A stretch of DNA of 64,000 nt from Sulfurospirillum diekertiae (GCF_002309535.1 NZ_CP023275.1:620001-684000), one strand, 5' to 3'. Shown: positions 7,747-18,294, counted from the first letter of the stretch. Notes: generated by a model from the letters alone, not told the origin. Program-made: numbers and translations.

Positions 7747-8499
7747 ATGCAACGATTATTGGAAGGGAAAATCGCTCTTATCACGGGTGGAAGTTCGGGG
7801 ATAGGTTTGGCGACGGCTGAAAAGTTTGTTAAGGAAGGTGCTTATGTGTTTATCACAGGGCGTGATGCTGTAAAACTCCAAAAAGCCGAACAGCAGATCG
7901 GTCATGATGTCGTAGCACTTCAAGGCGATGTCGCTGACATGGAGGATTTAGAAAAAATCTTCACTGCCATTCAAGCGCAAAAAGGCAAACTTGACATCGT
8001 TTTTGCCAATGCCGCCGCTGCTGAGACTTCGATGTTGGAGAACATAACGATGGAGCATTATTACCGTGTTTTTGATACCAATGTCAAAGGGACAATTTTC
8101 ACGGTACAACGTGCACTACCACTGCTCAGTGATGGTGCAAGTATCATCCTCACCGCATCCAAATCAGCCGTGAAAGGACGAGCAGGCTTTAGCGTTTATT
8201 CTGCGTCCAAAGCCGCCATTCGCAATCTCGCACGCAGTTGGTTGCTGGAGTTAAAAAACCGTCACATTCGCGTCAATGTCATCAGCCCAGGCTCTACCGC
8301 AACCCAAGGACTTGGAGCGCTGTCAGGATCACCCGAAAACGTTGAATCTTTTTTTAACATCCTTAAAGAGCGCGTTCCTCTAGGCCGAATGGGACAACCC
8401 CACGAAATCGCCGCAGTGGTTGCTTTTATGGCATCAGAAGGTGCAAGTTTTATGAATGGAGCCGACATTCAAATAGACGGCGGTGAAGCACAAATATAG
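7747..8499 (+). CDS. SDR family oxidoreductase
   Basis: A 250-residue classical short-chain dehydrogenase. The NAD(P) motif TGGSSGIGLATA is at residues ~12-23, the NAAA motif near residue 84, and the catalytic YSASKAA (Tyr-x-x-x-Lys) near residue 149, with a serine upstream (TASKSA). The arginine in ITGRD after the second strand suggests NADPH. It ends with the C-terminal DIQIDGGEAQ typical of FabG-like members. A strong ribosome site (AAAGGAG) precedes the ATG. As third gene after fabF, it may reduce a beta-ketoacyl or related carbonyl product of the first enzyme; that is inference. Confidence 0.88.
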   Translation: MQRLLEGKIALITGGSSGIGLATAEKFVKEGAYVFITGRDAVKLQKAEQQIGHDVVALQGDVADMEDLEKIFTAIQAQKGKLDIVFANAAAAETSMLENITMEHYYRVFDTNVKGTIFTVQRALPLLSDGASIILTASKSAVKGRAGFSVYSASKAAIRNLARSWLLELKNRHIRVNVISPGSTATQGLGALSGSPENVESFFNILKERVPLGRMGQPHEIAAVVAFMASEGASFMNGADIQIDGGEAQI

Positions 8500-8535
8500 G
8501 TTTACATGTAAAGACAAAATAAAATCAGAATGAGC

Positions 8536-8564
8536 TTGACTTTAATTAGATATCTAATTATAAT
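8536..8564 (+). promoter_or_regulatory. marR promoter with operator filling the spacer
   Basis: TTGACT (8536-8541) and TATAAT (8559-8564) are separated by exactly 17 bp. The spacer is a perfect palindrome, AATTAGATATCTAATT (8544-8559). This is the expected layout for MarR autorepression. The predicted start is near 8571, next to the ATG at 8572, so the mRNA may be leaderless. Confidence 0.7.
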
Positions 8565-8571
8565 ACTGCTT

Positions 8572-9006
8572 ATGAAAAATCAAAGACTGATAGCGCTTTC
8601 GAGCCGATTGGCTGAAAAAGCCAATAAATTTATCATTGCAGAGCTCAAAAAATATGAACTCTCTGACATTGCACCCAGTCATGGCGATATCTTAAGCCTT
8701 TTGTTTGATGGTAACGCTTACGAAATGGGCGAAATTGCCAAAAGAATTCATCGAACCAAACCAACGGTGACGGTTTTGATTGAAAAACTTGAGAAGAGTG
8801 GTTATGTCGAGCGCATAAAATCAGATGATGACGCCCGTTTTACCCGTGTTTCTTTAACGGCAAAGGGATTTGAATTGAAGCCTTTGTTTGAAACAATTTC
8901 TGAGCAGCTGAACCAATGTGCCTACCAAGGGCTCACTGAAGCTGAAGCGATGTTGTTGGAAGTCTTACTTGAAAAAGCTGTCGTTAATTTTGAGAAGAGA
9001 GAGTAA
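8572..9006 (+). CDS. MarR family regulator
   Basis: A 144-residue winged-helix repressor. The DNA-binding part (residues ~40-95) shows YEMGEIAKRIHRTKPTVTVLIEKLEKSGYVER and the wing SDDDARFTRVSLTAKG, the classic MarR pattern. I chose the ATG at 8572 because the longer frame back to 8530 would include the promoter itself. No ribosome-binding sequence precedes this ATG, and the -10 box ends only 7 bp upstream. A related palindrome stands before the next gene (9018-9039), so MarR probably controls itself and the cupin gene. The ligand is unknown. Confidence 0.85.
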   Translation: MKNQRLIALSSRLAEKANKFIIAELKKYELSDIAPSHGDILSLLFDGNAYEMGEIAKRIHRTKPTVTVLIEKLEKSGYVERIKSDDDARFTRVSLTAKGFELKPLFETISEQLNQCAYQGLTEAEAMLLEVLLEKAVVNFEKRE

Positions 9007-9017
9007 ATATTTATCTA

Positions 9018-9039
9018 TTTAGTTAGATATCAAACTAAA
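9018..9039. promoter_or_regulatory. Second MarR-type operator, upstream of cupin gene
   Basis: A 22-bp near-perfect palindrome with half-site TTTAGTT around a GATATC core and a single mismatched pair. The core TTAGATATC is shared with the operator in the marR promoter. It lies about 85-105 bp before the cupin ATG, after the marR stop. Confidence 0.65.
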
Positions 9040-9122
9040 ATATCAGGAGGGCTTAACAATCGTTATAGACGCATTTTTAAAGTTTTACAAGAAATCATAT
9101 ATCACAAATAAAAGGAAAAATT

Positions 9123-9518
9123 ATGAATCCATCAGGAAAAAATTATAGTGTTCGCTCTTTGGGTAATGTAACATCATTAGGTCGTATTGAACTACACGAA
9201 GCATTAAGTCTTACAGGCTCAGAAGTTACTATCAACGAACTTCCCTCCGGTGTGAGTGTGCCTTTTGTCCATGCCCACAAAAATAACGAAGAGGTCTACG
9301 TCGTTTTAAGTGGCAAGGGTTGGCTGTACATTGACGGCGATGAATTTGAGATCAAAGAGGGTGATGCCTTTAGAATTGACCCAAATGGAGCGCGTTGTAT
9401 CAAAGCAGACAATGCCTCCGCGCTTCGTTTTATCTGCATTCAAGCTAAGGCAAACAGTCTTGAGGGATTTACCCAAACGGATGGAATTGCGGTTGATGTG
9501 AAACCTACGTGGCTATAA
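9123..9518 (+). CDS. Small cupin-domain protein
   Basis: A 131-residue single-domain cupin. Motif 1 reads PFVHAHKNNEEVYVVLSGKG (two His and a Glu as metal ligands) and motif 2 lies around EFEIKEGDAFRIDPNGAR, where the usual third histidine is not obvious. Such proteins bind a divalent metal and may be isomerases, dioxygenases or binding proteins; the reaction is not deducible. A good ribosome site (AAAAGGA) precedes the ATG. Its position after marR, with a shared operator motif, suggests it responds to the MarR ligand. A strong hairpin terminator follows at 9528. Confidence 0.8.
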   Translation: MNPSGKNYSVRSLGNVTSLGRIELHEALSLTGSEVTINELPSGVSVPFVHAHKNNEEVYVVLSGKGWLYIDGDEFEIKEGDAFRIDPNGARCIKADNASALRFICIQAKANSLEGFTQTDGIAVDVKPTWL

Positions 9519-9527
9519 AGAAGAGAT

Positions 9528-9561
9528 CATTTGCCCTTAAATTAGCAAGGGCAAATGTTTT
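9528..9561 (+). terminator. Rho-independent terminator after cupin gene
   Basis: An 11-bp perfect stem, CATTTGCCCTT / AAGGGCAAATG, with an 8-base loop and a short T-run. The T-run leads directly into a copy of TTTACATGTAAA (9559-9570). Confidence 0.85.
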
Positions 9562-9586
9562 ACATGTAAAGGAGAAAGTTAAAAGC

Positions 9587-10111
9587 TTAACCCTGCCCAC
9601 TATTCTTTTCTTTATAGATTTGAAATTCAGCTAAATACATTGAATGTATTTCTGGGGTATCTTCTAAGAATCTTATATCTGCTTCAATTTGTCCTCTTTT
9701 GTCTTTTATTTTATTATGTCGGCTTTGAATAATGCTAATCAGGTCATTATGGAGATTATTGTTAAACGTATCATAGTTTCTAATAATTTTTGTATCGTCA
9801 AGTTTTTTAATCCAGTATGATAAAGACTTAAAATGCTTTATTTGTGTAGAAAAATTTCGGCTATTTTTGAATAATAGATATTCTTGACTTATCATGGTAT
9901 GTAAATCGTTTTTAGAGACTTTACGAAAAGAGTTTAATGTTCTTCTTGCATTACTTGAAGTTAAATATTCTTTATTTGTAAGCAATAATATTTTGTTAAA
10001 TGATATTTTGTTTTTGTTATGTAAAATCATAATTCTTAATAATCTAAAAAATAAACGTATAAAAGCAAAACTTTTTTCTATTTTTTCTTCAATAGTGGTG
10101 TTGTTTTTCAT
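9587..10111 (-). CDS. Hypothetical protein, AT-rich orphan
   Basis: A 174-residue protein, very basic and rich in Lys, Asn and Ile, with a hydrophobic-aromatic stretch near residues 14-32 (FAFIRLFFRLLRIMIL) that could be one membrane or amphipathic helix. Base composition is clearly more AT-rich than the neighbours, with many ATA, AAT and TTT codons. The gene stands alone between cupin and thiC, each in its own transcription unit. Together these suggest recent acquisition. No motif is recognised. The ATG at 10111 is not preceded by a clear ribosome site. Confidence 0.45.
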   Translation of the reverse strand: MKNNTTIEEKIEKSFAFIRLFFRLLRIMILHNKNKISFNKILLLTNKEYLTSSNARRTLNSFRKVSKNDLHTMISQEYLLFKNSRNFSTQIKHFKSLSYWIKKLDDTKIIRNYDTFNNNLHNDLISIIQSRHNKIKDKRGQIEADIRFLEDTPEIHSMYLAEFQIYKEKNSGQG

Positions 10112-10214
10112 TAAATAACCTTATGATAATGAAGCTGTCTATTTTGTGAAGTGTAACAAATATATTCTTAATATGTAAAGTTTATTGAGCAGTATTGTAG
10201 CGCAGAAATAAGGA

Positions 10215-10242
10215 TTTAAGCCCTTGAACCCAAGGGCTTAAA
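10215..10242 (-). terminator. Terminator hairpin after thiC
   Basis: A 12-bp perfect stem, TTTAAGCCCTTG / CAAGGGCTTAAA, with a 4-base loop, 5 bp beyond the thiC stop. The T-run on the minus strand is short (AAATCC follows), so efficiency is uncertain. Confidence 0.7.
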
Positions 10243-10246
10243 ATCT

Positions 10247-12127
<1,881 letters not shown>

Positions 12128-12130
12128 TTA

Positions 12131-12222
12131 TTTCCTACGCTGGCATTACCCAGATCAGGTTCGTGAAACCGCATTAACGGTTTCTTGGGGTGTGATCTCA
12201 GCTTTTTACAGCACCCCCACAG
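12131..12222 (-). ncRNA. TPP riboswitch (THI element) upstream of thiC
   Basis: Read on the minus strand, the aptamer has the conserved GGGGGTGCT start, GCTGAGA (around 12196-12202), and the 3' block TGATCTGGGTAATGCCAGCG followed by TAGGAA. The aptamer ends 2 bases before the thiC Shine-Dalgarno (12124-12129), and there is no room for an intrinsic terminator, so control is most likely by sequestering the ribosome site. A TATAGT -10 candidate lies at 12228-12223, at the edge of the adjacent MITE-like element. Confidence 0.93.
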
Positions 12223-12226
12223 ACTA

Positions 12227-12392
12227 TAGACTTCTTTCATAACCCATTGAAAAAAGAGTATCGTCCATAGCACATCACTTTTCAAAACTAAAAACATCGC
12301 CATAGCTACGGCTATGACTCAATTTTGAGTTTTAAAAATTAACGCACTTTGAACAAACTCTTTATTTTTTCAAGAGTTATGAAAGAAGTCTA
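12227..12392. mobile_element. MITE-like element, 166 bp, TA-flanked inverted repeats
   Basis: The ends are perfect 17-bp inverted repeats, TAGACTTCTTTCATAAC (12227-12243) and its complement (12376-12392). Imperfect complementarity continues inward (TTGAAAAAA/TTTTTTCAA). The centre is a hairpin CATAGC-TACG-GCTATG (12301-12316). The outer TA on both sides could be a 2-bp target duplication, as made by IS630/Tc1-type and some IS5-type transposases. No transposase gene is inside. It sits between the thiC riboswitch and the CheX-like gene. The 125 bp to its right (12393-12518) holds only AT-rich sequence and one TTTACATGTAAA. Confidence 0.65.
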
Positions 12393-12518
12393 ACGGTAAA
12401 CAATTAAAAAAGAAGTTGATTATACAGAGCTATGCAAAGAGGTGACTTAAGAAAAAAAGTTGGATTGGGAAAAGTAAGAATTTAGTAAAGATACGTTTCG
12501 ATTGTTTACATGTAAAGC

Positions 12519-12935
12519 TTATCGGCCTATGACAAAGGTGCTGTTGTTGATGGTATAGAGTAAAGATTCTTCCAGTTTGATAGGCAAAGGAGCAGAGACA
12601 TTGCCTAAAAATTCAGGCATATTGAGTTGATAGTCGCTGTTAGGGTTTTGTCCTTGGAGAATGACTTTAGCAGAGCCGATAATTTGATTGGCGATCTCTT
12701 TGAGGAGGTCATCCAAGTCATCTTCGCAGAGATTTTCTTCAAAGAGGAGATTTTTAGCAATTTCGTTCAGCGTTGCTTTCTCAAAAAAGAGATACCAAAT
12801 ATGCTCACACTCATTTTCGATCAAAGCAATGGCAGAGCCATAAAATTGTCCGCCTAGATTTTCCACAAAGTGTGGAATTTCACATAAAATAGTTGAACAA
12901 AAGTTTTCAGTCGCTTTAATTACAGCTTGCTTCAT
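12519..12935 (-). CDS. CheX-like chemotaxis phosphatase family protein
   Basis: A 138-residue protein resembling CheX/CheC-type proteins, which dephosphorylate CheY-P. It has the helix block around LxxxLKEIANQIIGSAK, which corresponds to the Exx N phosphatase helix of CheX (E and N present), followed by a beta-rich end with MPEFLGN. The start at 12935 is chosen because AAAGGG precedes it; the longer frame lacks a ribosome site. It is monocistronic and not beside other chemotaxis genes. Family assignment is moderately sure; activity is inferred. Confidence 0.65.
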   Translation of the reverse strand: MKQAVIKATENFCSTILCEIPHFVENLGGQFYGSAIALIENECEHIWYLFFEKATLNEIAKNLLFEENLCEDDLDDLLKEIANQIIGSAKVILQGQNPNSDYQLNMPEFLGNVSAPLPIKLEESLLYTINNSTFVIGR

Positions 12936-13136
12936 TGCTAACCCTTTAATATGCGCTATTGGCACATTATAGATTAATATAATTAAATTATGTATTAAAG
13001 AAAATACTCAGCAGAAATGTATTTTCAAAAAGGGATAATTCTTTACATGTAATCACTTTTTATATCAACAGTGGCGATAATTTTTTTGAAAAACGCTACA
13101 ATGATGCTTCGATTTTTTATAGAGTAAGGGAATTTT

Positions 13137-14473
13137 ATGCATGCAAAAGGGCTTTCACGAGGCTTGAAAAATAGACATGTCCAACTTATTGCATTGGGCG
13201 GAGCTATTGGAACAGGCTTGTTTTTGGGGTTTCTACAACCGTTCAACTTACAGGTCCCGCGGTACTTTTAGGGTACGCGTTGGGTGGATTTATTGCATTT
13301 ATGATTATGCGACAACTGGGCGAAATGGTCGTCGAGGAGCCCGTTGCCGGCTCATTTAGCCATTTTGCAAACAAATACTGGCATCCGTTTGCGGGCTTTG
13401 CATCGGGTTGGAACTACTGGATTTTGTATGTTTTAGTCGGTATGGCAGAACTGACCGCCATCGGTACGTTTGTACACTTTTGGCTTCCCAATGTTCCGAC
13501 ATGGGCATCGGCGGCATTTTTCTTTATTTTGGTCAACCTTGTCAATTTAGTGAATGTTCGTATTTACGGTGAATTTGAGTTTTGGTTTTCCATCATCAAA
13601 GTAGCGGCGATTATTTCCATGATCGCGTTTGGTAGTTACTTACTCATCAGTGGAAACGGTGGTGAGACGGCTCATTTTAGTAACCTTTGGGCACTAGAGG
13701 GTGGCTTTTTCCCACATGGTATCAAGGGTTTTTTAATGGCGATGGTGTTCATCATGTTCTCCTTTGGTGGACTTGAGCTGATCGGTATTGCCGCTGCTGA
13801 GACAGATGATCCAAGTCATACGATTCCACGCGCAACCAATCAAGTTATTTACCGTATCCTCATCTTTTACATTGGCGCACTGGCGGTTCTTCTTTCTCTC
13901 ATGCCATGGATGAACATGACCAAAGATGTGACCCCATTTGTCATGGTATTTAGCAGTTTAAATGAAAACTTTGTCGCACATGTACTCAACGCCATCGTTT
14001 TAACAGCGGCACTTTCCGTCTACAACAGTGGCGTTTATTCTAACTCCCGTATGCTGTTTGGCTTAGCCGCGCAGGGTAATGCTCCTAAAATGCTGATGAA
14101 ATTAAACGACAAAGGTGTTCCTGTTAATGCCGTACTTTTCTCTGCACTGATTACGGGTAGTTGTGTTGCGCTGAACTATTTTATGCCAGAAGATGCGTTT
14201 AAATTTTTAATGGCACTCGTGGTCTCTGCATTGGTCGTAAACTGGTTTATGATCAGCTTTGCGCACCTCAAATTTCGTTATGCGAAGATCAAAGAGGGTG
14301 TTGTTCCTAAATTTAAAGCGTTTTGGTTTCCTATTGGCAATATTATCTGCATTCTTTTCTTTGCGATGATCTTGGTTATTATGCTGTTCATTGATGGCAT
14401 TAATATCTCTGTTTATCTTATTCCTGCATGGATCGCACTCCTTGCGCTTGGGTACAAACTTTCTCGCAAATAA
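13137..14473 (+). pseudogene. Amino-acid permease (AroP/GabP/CycA type), frameshifted
   Basis: An APC-superfamily permease of about 445 residues if restored. The ATG at 13137 after AAGGG starts a normal N-terminus (LKNRHVQLIALGGAIGTGLFLG), but the frame runs to a stop at 13269. The rest of the protein (PAVLLGYALGGFIAF and onward, about 11 further membrane segments, including FGGLELIGIAAAETDDP) is in another frame to 14473. Adding one G to the GGGG run at 13226-13229 restores a continuous protein. The downstream reading frame has no internal stops, so the lesion is recent, a sequencing error, or a reversible slippage. A strong hairpin terminator follows. Substrate is unknown. Confidence 0.8.
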
Positions 14474-14479
14474 CCTCTT

Positions 14480-14515
14480 GGTCTTTACATGTCAAAGTAT
14501 TTACATGTAAAGACC
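14480..14515 (+). terminator. Hairpin terminator built from two copies of the palindrome
   Basis: A 13-bp perfect stem, GGTCTTTACATGT / ACATGTAAAGACC, with a 10-base loop, just after the permease stop. The left arm carries TTTACATGTCAA (14484-14495) and the right arm an exact TTTACATGTAAA (14500-14511). Only a short T-rich tail follows. Confidence 0.65.
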
Positions 14516-14600
14516 ACTTTCTTGTGGTAACTCTTCGTTTAAATCGTTTATTAAGAGCGGTTGAAGTACAATCCAACATCTCAATTTAAAGTTGGCATAT

Positions 14601-15350
14601 ATGTTTGTTGGACTTGCATTTTTTGGTGTTTTGGTGGGATTTTCATCTGGTTTTTTTGGCATAGGCGGTGGTACCATTTTAGTGCCAGCATTGATCTATT
14701 TTGGCTATGACATTAAAATGGCAATCGGTATTTCTGTGATGCAGATGATTTTTAGTTCAATGTTTGGTTCGTATGTCAATTACAAAGGTGGCGTACTTCA
14801 ACTGAACAGCGGCATTTTTTTAGGATTTGGTGCTCTCTTTGGTGCGGCACTGAGTGGTTTCATTGTCAATGCGCTGCCCCAGATTGCCCTTTTAATAATG
14901 TTTGCCGCTACGCTTTTAATGTCAATTTATAAATTTTTTACAGCGCCTCTTATTCCCAAATGTGAACCTAATGAATCCAAACTCCTCCTTTTTGTGGTGG
15001 GTGTGGTCATTGGTGCGATAGCCATTAGTACCGGTACGGGAGGAGCTATTTTTTTGACACCTGTTCTTGTAGGCTTTATGAATTGGGATATTAAAAAAGC
15101 GGTTGGAACGACGCTTTTCTTCATTATTTTTGGCTCAATTTCTGGCTTTGTGAGTCTTGCATCGCATGGGTTAGTCGACTATAGTGCAGGAGTTGCCGTG
15201 GGTATTGGTTCTTTAATTGGAGTTTATTTTGGGGTGAAGCTGTCCCATAGCGTGGAGAAGAAGGTGCAAAAACGTGCTCTTCTGATCTTGTATGTCATTA
15301 TGTTTGTATTAACGGTTAATAAAATTTTGAGCGAGATGAATGTCCTATGA
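14601..15350 (+). CDS. TSUP family transporter (TauE/SafE-like)
   Basis: A 249-residue membrane protein with about eight hydrophobic helices in two halves, each starting with the family motif (FSSGFFGIGGGTILVPAL and ISTGTGGAIFLTPVL). Members export or import sulfite, sulfonates or related organic anions; the substrate is not deducible here. The ATG at 14601 is used, with AAAG nine bases upstream; a TTG at 14592 in frame is an alternative. It overlaps uvrA by 4 bp (ATGA), so the two are translationally coupled although functionally unrelated. Confidence 0.85.
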   Translation: MFVGLAFFGVLVGFSSGFFGIGGGTILVPALIYFGYDIKMAIGISVMQMIFSSMFGSYVNYKGGVLQLNSGIFLGFGALFGAALSGFIVNALPQIALLIMFAATLLMSIYKFFTAPLIPKCEPNESKLLLFVVGVVIGAIAISTGTGGAIFLTPVLVGFMNWDIKKAVGTTLFFIIFGSISGFVSLASHGLVDYSAGVAVGIGSLIGVYFGVKLSHSVEKKVQKRALLILYVIMFVLTVNKILSEMNVL

Positions 15351-18166
15351 TAAAAATTTACGGCGCTAGAGAAAATAATCTTAAAAATATCAATTTGGAA
15401 ATTCCAAAAAATAAGCTTGTGGTTTTTACGGGCTTAAGTGGAAGTGGTAAAAGTACCTTGGCGTTTGATACGCTTTATGCAGAAGGGCAACGCCGCTATA
15501 TCGAATCGCTTTCGTCGTATGCGAGACAATTTTTGGATCGTGTGGGCAAACCCGATGTCGATAAAATTGAAGGCTTAACGCCTGCGATTGCGATTGATCA
15601 AAAAACGACGAGTAAAAACCCACGCTCAACGGTGGGAACGATTACGGAAATCTATGATTACCTGCGCTTGCTTTATGCGCGTGTGGGAAAACAGCACTGT
15701 CATTTGTGTGGCAAAGAGATTTCTCAGATGTCAGTGGCGGATATTATCGAGCAGGTGTTAAAACTTCCTCCTGAAACGAAACTTTCCATCTTAGCGCCAT
15801 TGGTGCGTGAGAAAAAAGGTAGTTTTGCGGATATGATCGAGTCTTTACGTCACAAAGGTTATGTGCGAGCTTTGATTGATGGGGTGATGGTCCGTTTGGA
15901 TGAAGAAGTCGAGCTTTTAAAAACCAAAAAACATACGATTAAAGTCATTATCGACCGTGTGGTGATTCGAGATGAAAATAGAGACCGAATTGCGACCGAC
16001 ATTGAAAAAGCACTTTTGGAGAGTTATGGTGAAGTGGAACTAGACATCTCTAACGCTGAAGAAGTAGGGCTAACAACATCGCATATTCATTACAGCGAGC
16101 ATTTGGCGTGTTTTGATTGTAAGATCAGTTTTGAACCCCTCGAACCACTTTCGTTTTCATTTAACTCACCCAAAGGAGCATGTCCAACATGTGATGGTTT
16201 GGGCATTCGCTATACGTTGGATCTTAAAAAAATCATCAATGAACATGTGAGCATCGAAGAGGGTGCGATTAAAATCTTTTACGGATTTAACAAAAGTTTT
16301 TACGCTAAATTCTTACAAGCTTTTTGTGAGGCTACGGGCATTAATACTAAAATACCATACGAAGAGTTAGAAGAGCACCAACAAAAAGCCATTTTGCACG
16401 GTGGGGTGGAAGATGCGACCTTTTTTTGGAAAAAACATAAGCTAATTCGTAAATGGGAAGGTGTCATCAAAATCGCTTACGATATGCTCAAAGATGAAAA
16501 AGAGTTGGGTGATTATATGAGCGAAAAGACGTGCGACACGTGTGGTGGGTATCGTCTGAAAAAAGAGAGTTTAGCGGTTCGTTTAGCTAAGAAAAACATC
16601 GCCGATATTTTGGAATTCCCCATCGATCAGTGTTTAGCTTTTTTCCAAGACGAGAAAAATTTTGCTTCGATGAAACCACAGCAGAAGATGATTTCGGAGC
16701 CTATTTTAAAAGAGATTAAAGAACGCCTCTTCTTCTTGTTTGACGTAGGATTAGGCTACATCAGCCTAGGACGTGATGCCAGAACGATCAGTGGCGGTGA
16801 GGCTCAGCGTATTCGTATTGCTTCGCAAATCGGCAGTGGGCTAACAGGTGTCATGTATGTCCTCGATGAACCTAGCATTGGTCTGCATGAACGCGATACG
16901 CTTAAACTCATCCGAACGCTTCGCAGTTTGCAGAAAAAAGGCAATTCGGTGATTGTCGTTGAACACGATAAAGAGACGATTAAAACGGCTGATTTCATTG
17001 TCGACATAGGACCAGGGGCTGGAAAATTTGGAGGTGAAGTTGTCTTTCAAGGTACCAATGAGGAGCTTTTAAAAAGTAATACGCTCACCGCGCAATACCT
17101 TAACGGCACGAAAGTCATTCACTATCGCAAGAACCGCAAGCAAGAGCGTTGGATAGAGCTTAATCATGTTACGATCAACAATATTCAAAACCTTGATGTC
17201 AAAATTCCTTTAGGCAATCTTGTCGCCATTACAGGAGTGAGTGGTAGTGGTAAGAGCTCACTCATTCTTCAGACCTTGCTTCCTGTTGCCAAAGAGTATC
17301 TTAACCGCGCGAAAAAAGTGAACAAAGTCGCGGGGGTTGAATGCATTGGTCTCGATCAACTCGATAAAGTCATTTATCTGGATCAAAGCCCTATTGGCAG
17401 GACTCCACGAAGTAATCCTGCCACATATACAGGCGTGATGGATGAGATTCGTGCACTGTTCGCTAAAACCAAAGAGGCTCAGATAAGAGGCTACAATGTG
17501 GGACGATTTTCGTTTAACGTTAAAGGTGGACGTTGTGAAAAGTGCCAAGGTGATGGTGAAATCAAGATTGAGATGCACTTTTTACCCGACATTATGGTCA
17601 AGTGTGATGTCTGTAAAGGTCAACGCTACAACGCACAAACATTAGAGATTAAGTATAAAGGGAAGTCTATCTCGGATGTTCTCAATATGAGTGTGGATGA
17701 AGCCTATGACTTTTTTAAAGCTATTCCTAAAATTAACCAAAAAATTCAAACACTCTCCGATGTTGGTTTGGGGTATATCACCTTAGGTCAAAATGCGGTG
17801 ACACTGAGTGGTGGTGAGGCACAACGTATTAAACTAGCCAAAGAGCTGAGCAAGAAGGATACAGGCAATACATTGTATGTTTTGGACGAGCCAACGACAG
17901 GTTTACACTTCGCTGATGTGGACAGACTGGTAAAAGTGTTACACCATCTCACAGATATGGGTAACAGTGTATTGGTCATTGAACATAATATGGATGTCAT
18001 CAAAAATGCAGATTATATGATTGATATGGGACCCGATGGAGGAAGCTACGGAGGGCGTATTATCGCAGTTGGAACGCCTTTTGAAGTTGCACAAGATGCC
18101 TCAAAAACAGAAAGTTATACGGGAAAATTTTTAGCACAGGAATTAGCATCAGAGAAGGAATCTTAA
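15347..18166 (+). CDS. uvrA: Excinuclease ABC subunit A
   Basis: A 939-residue ATPase of nucleotide excision repair that recognises damage and loads UvrB. It has two ABC modules: Walker A GLSGSGKST (residue ~32) and GVSGSGKSS (~632), signature motifs ISGGEAQR and LSGGEAQR, Walker B VLDEPSIG and VLDEPTTG. Zinc-finger cysteines appear as CHLC, CPTC/CDTC and CEKCQGDG...CDVC. Length is standard. It overlaps the TSUP gene by 4 bp. No other uvr gene is adjacent; uvrC is at 54709-56508. Confidence 0.97.
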   Translation: MIKIYGARENNLKNINLEIPKNKLVVFTGLSGSGKSTLAFDTLYAEGQRRYIESLSSYARQFLDRVGKPDVDKIEGLTPAIAIDQKTTSKNPRSTVGTITEIYDYLRLLYARVGKQHCHLCGKEISQMSVADIIEQVLKLPPETKLSILAPLVREKKGSFADMIESLRHKGYVRALIDGVMVRLDEEVELLKTKKHTIKVIIDRVVIRDENRDRIATDIEKALLESYGEVELDISNAEEVGLTTSHIHYSEHLACFDCKISFEPLEPLSFSFNSPKGACPTCDGLGIRYTLDLKKIINEHVSIEEGAIKIFYGFNKSFYAKFLQAFCEATGINTKIPYEELEEHQQKAILHGGVEDATFFWKKHKLIRKWEGVIKIAYDMLKDEKELGDYMSEKTCDTCGGYRLKKESLAVRLAKKNIADILEFPIDQCLAFFQDEKNFASMKPQQKMISEPILKEIKERLFFLFDVGLGYISLGRDARTISGGEAQRIRIASQIGSGLTGVMYVLDEPSIGLHERDTLKLIRTLRSLQKKGNSVIVVEHDKETIKTADFIVDIGPGAGKFGGEVVFQGTNEELLKSNTLTAQYLNGTKVIHYRKNRKQERWIELNHVTINNIQNLDVKIPLGNLVAITGVSGSGKSSLILQTLLPVAKEYLNRAKKVNKVAGVECIGLDQLDKVIYLDQSPIGRTPRSNPATYTGVMDEIRALFAKTKEAQIRGYNVGRFSFNVKGGRCEKCQGDGEIKIEMHFLPDIMVKCDVCKGQRYNAQTLEIKYKGKSISDVLNMSVDEAYDFFKAIPKINQKIQTLSDVGLGYITLGQNAVTLSGGEAQRIKLAKELSKKDTGNTLYVLDEPTTGLHFADVDRLVKVLHHLTDMGNSVLVIEHNMDVIKNADYMIDMGPDGGSYGGRIIAVGTPFEVAQDASKTESYTGKFLAQELASEKES

Positions 18167-18294
18167 AAAATGTTCCCTTTAGTAACGTTTTTTAGTGGAA
18201 AAAATATCACAATACCTTTTACATGTAAATCTACATAATATAGACATATCTTTTCATTATAATCGGTTCATCAAAAAAACGAAAAGGATGTTTC

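Noticed and set aside
13177-13359. A 60-codon frame over the permease N-terminus
   Set aside because: It is an alternative frame of the frameshifted permease gene and has no independent support.
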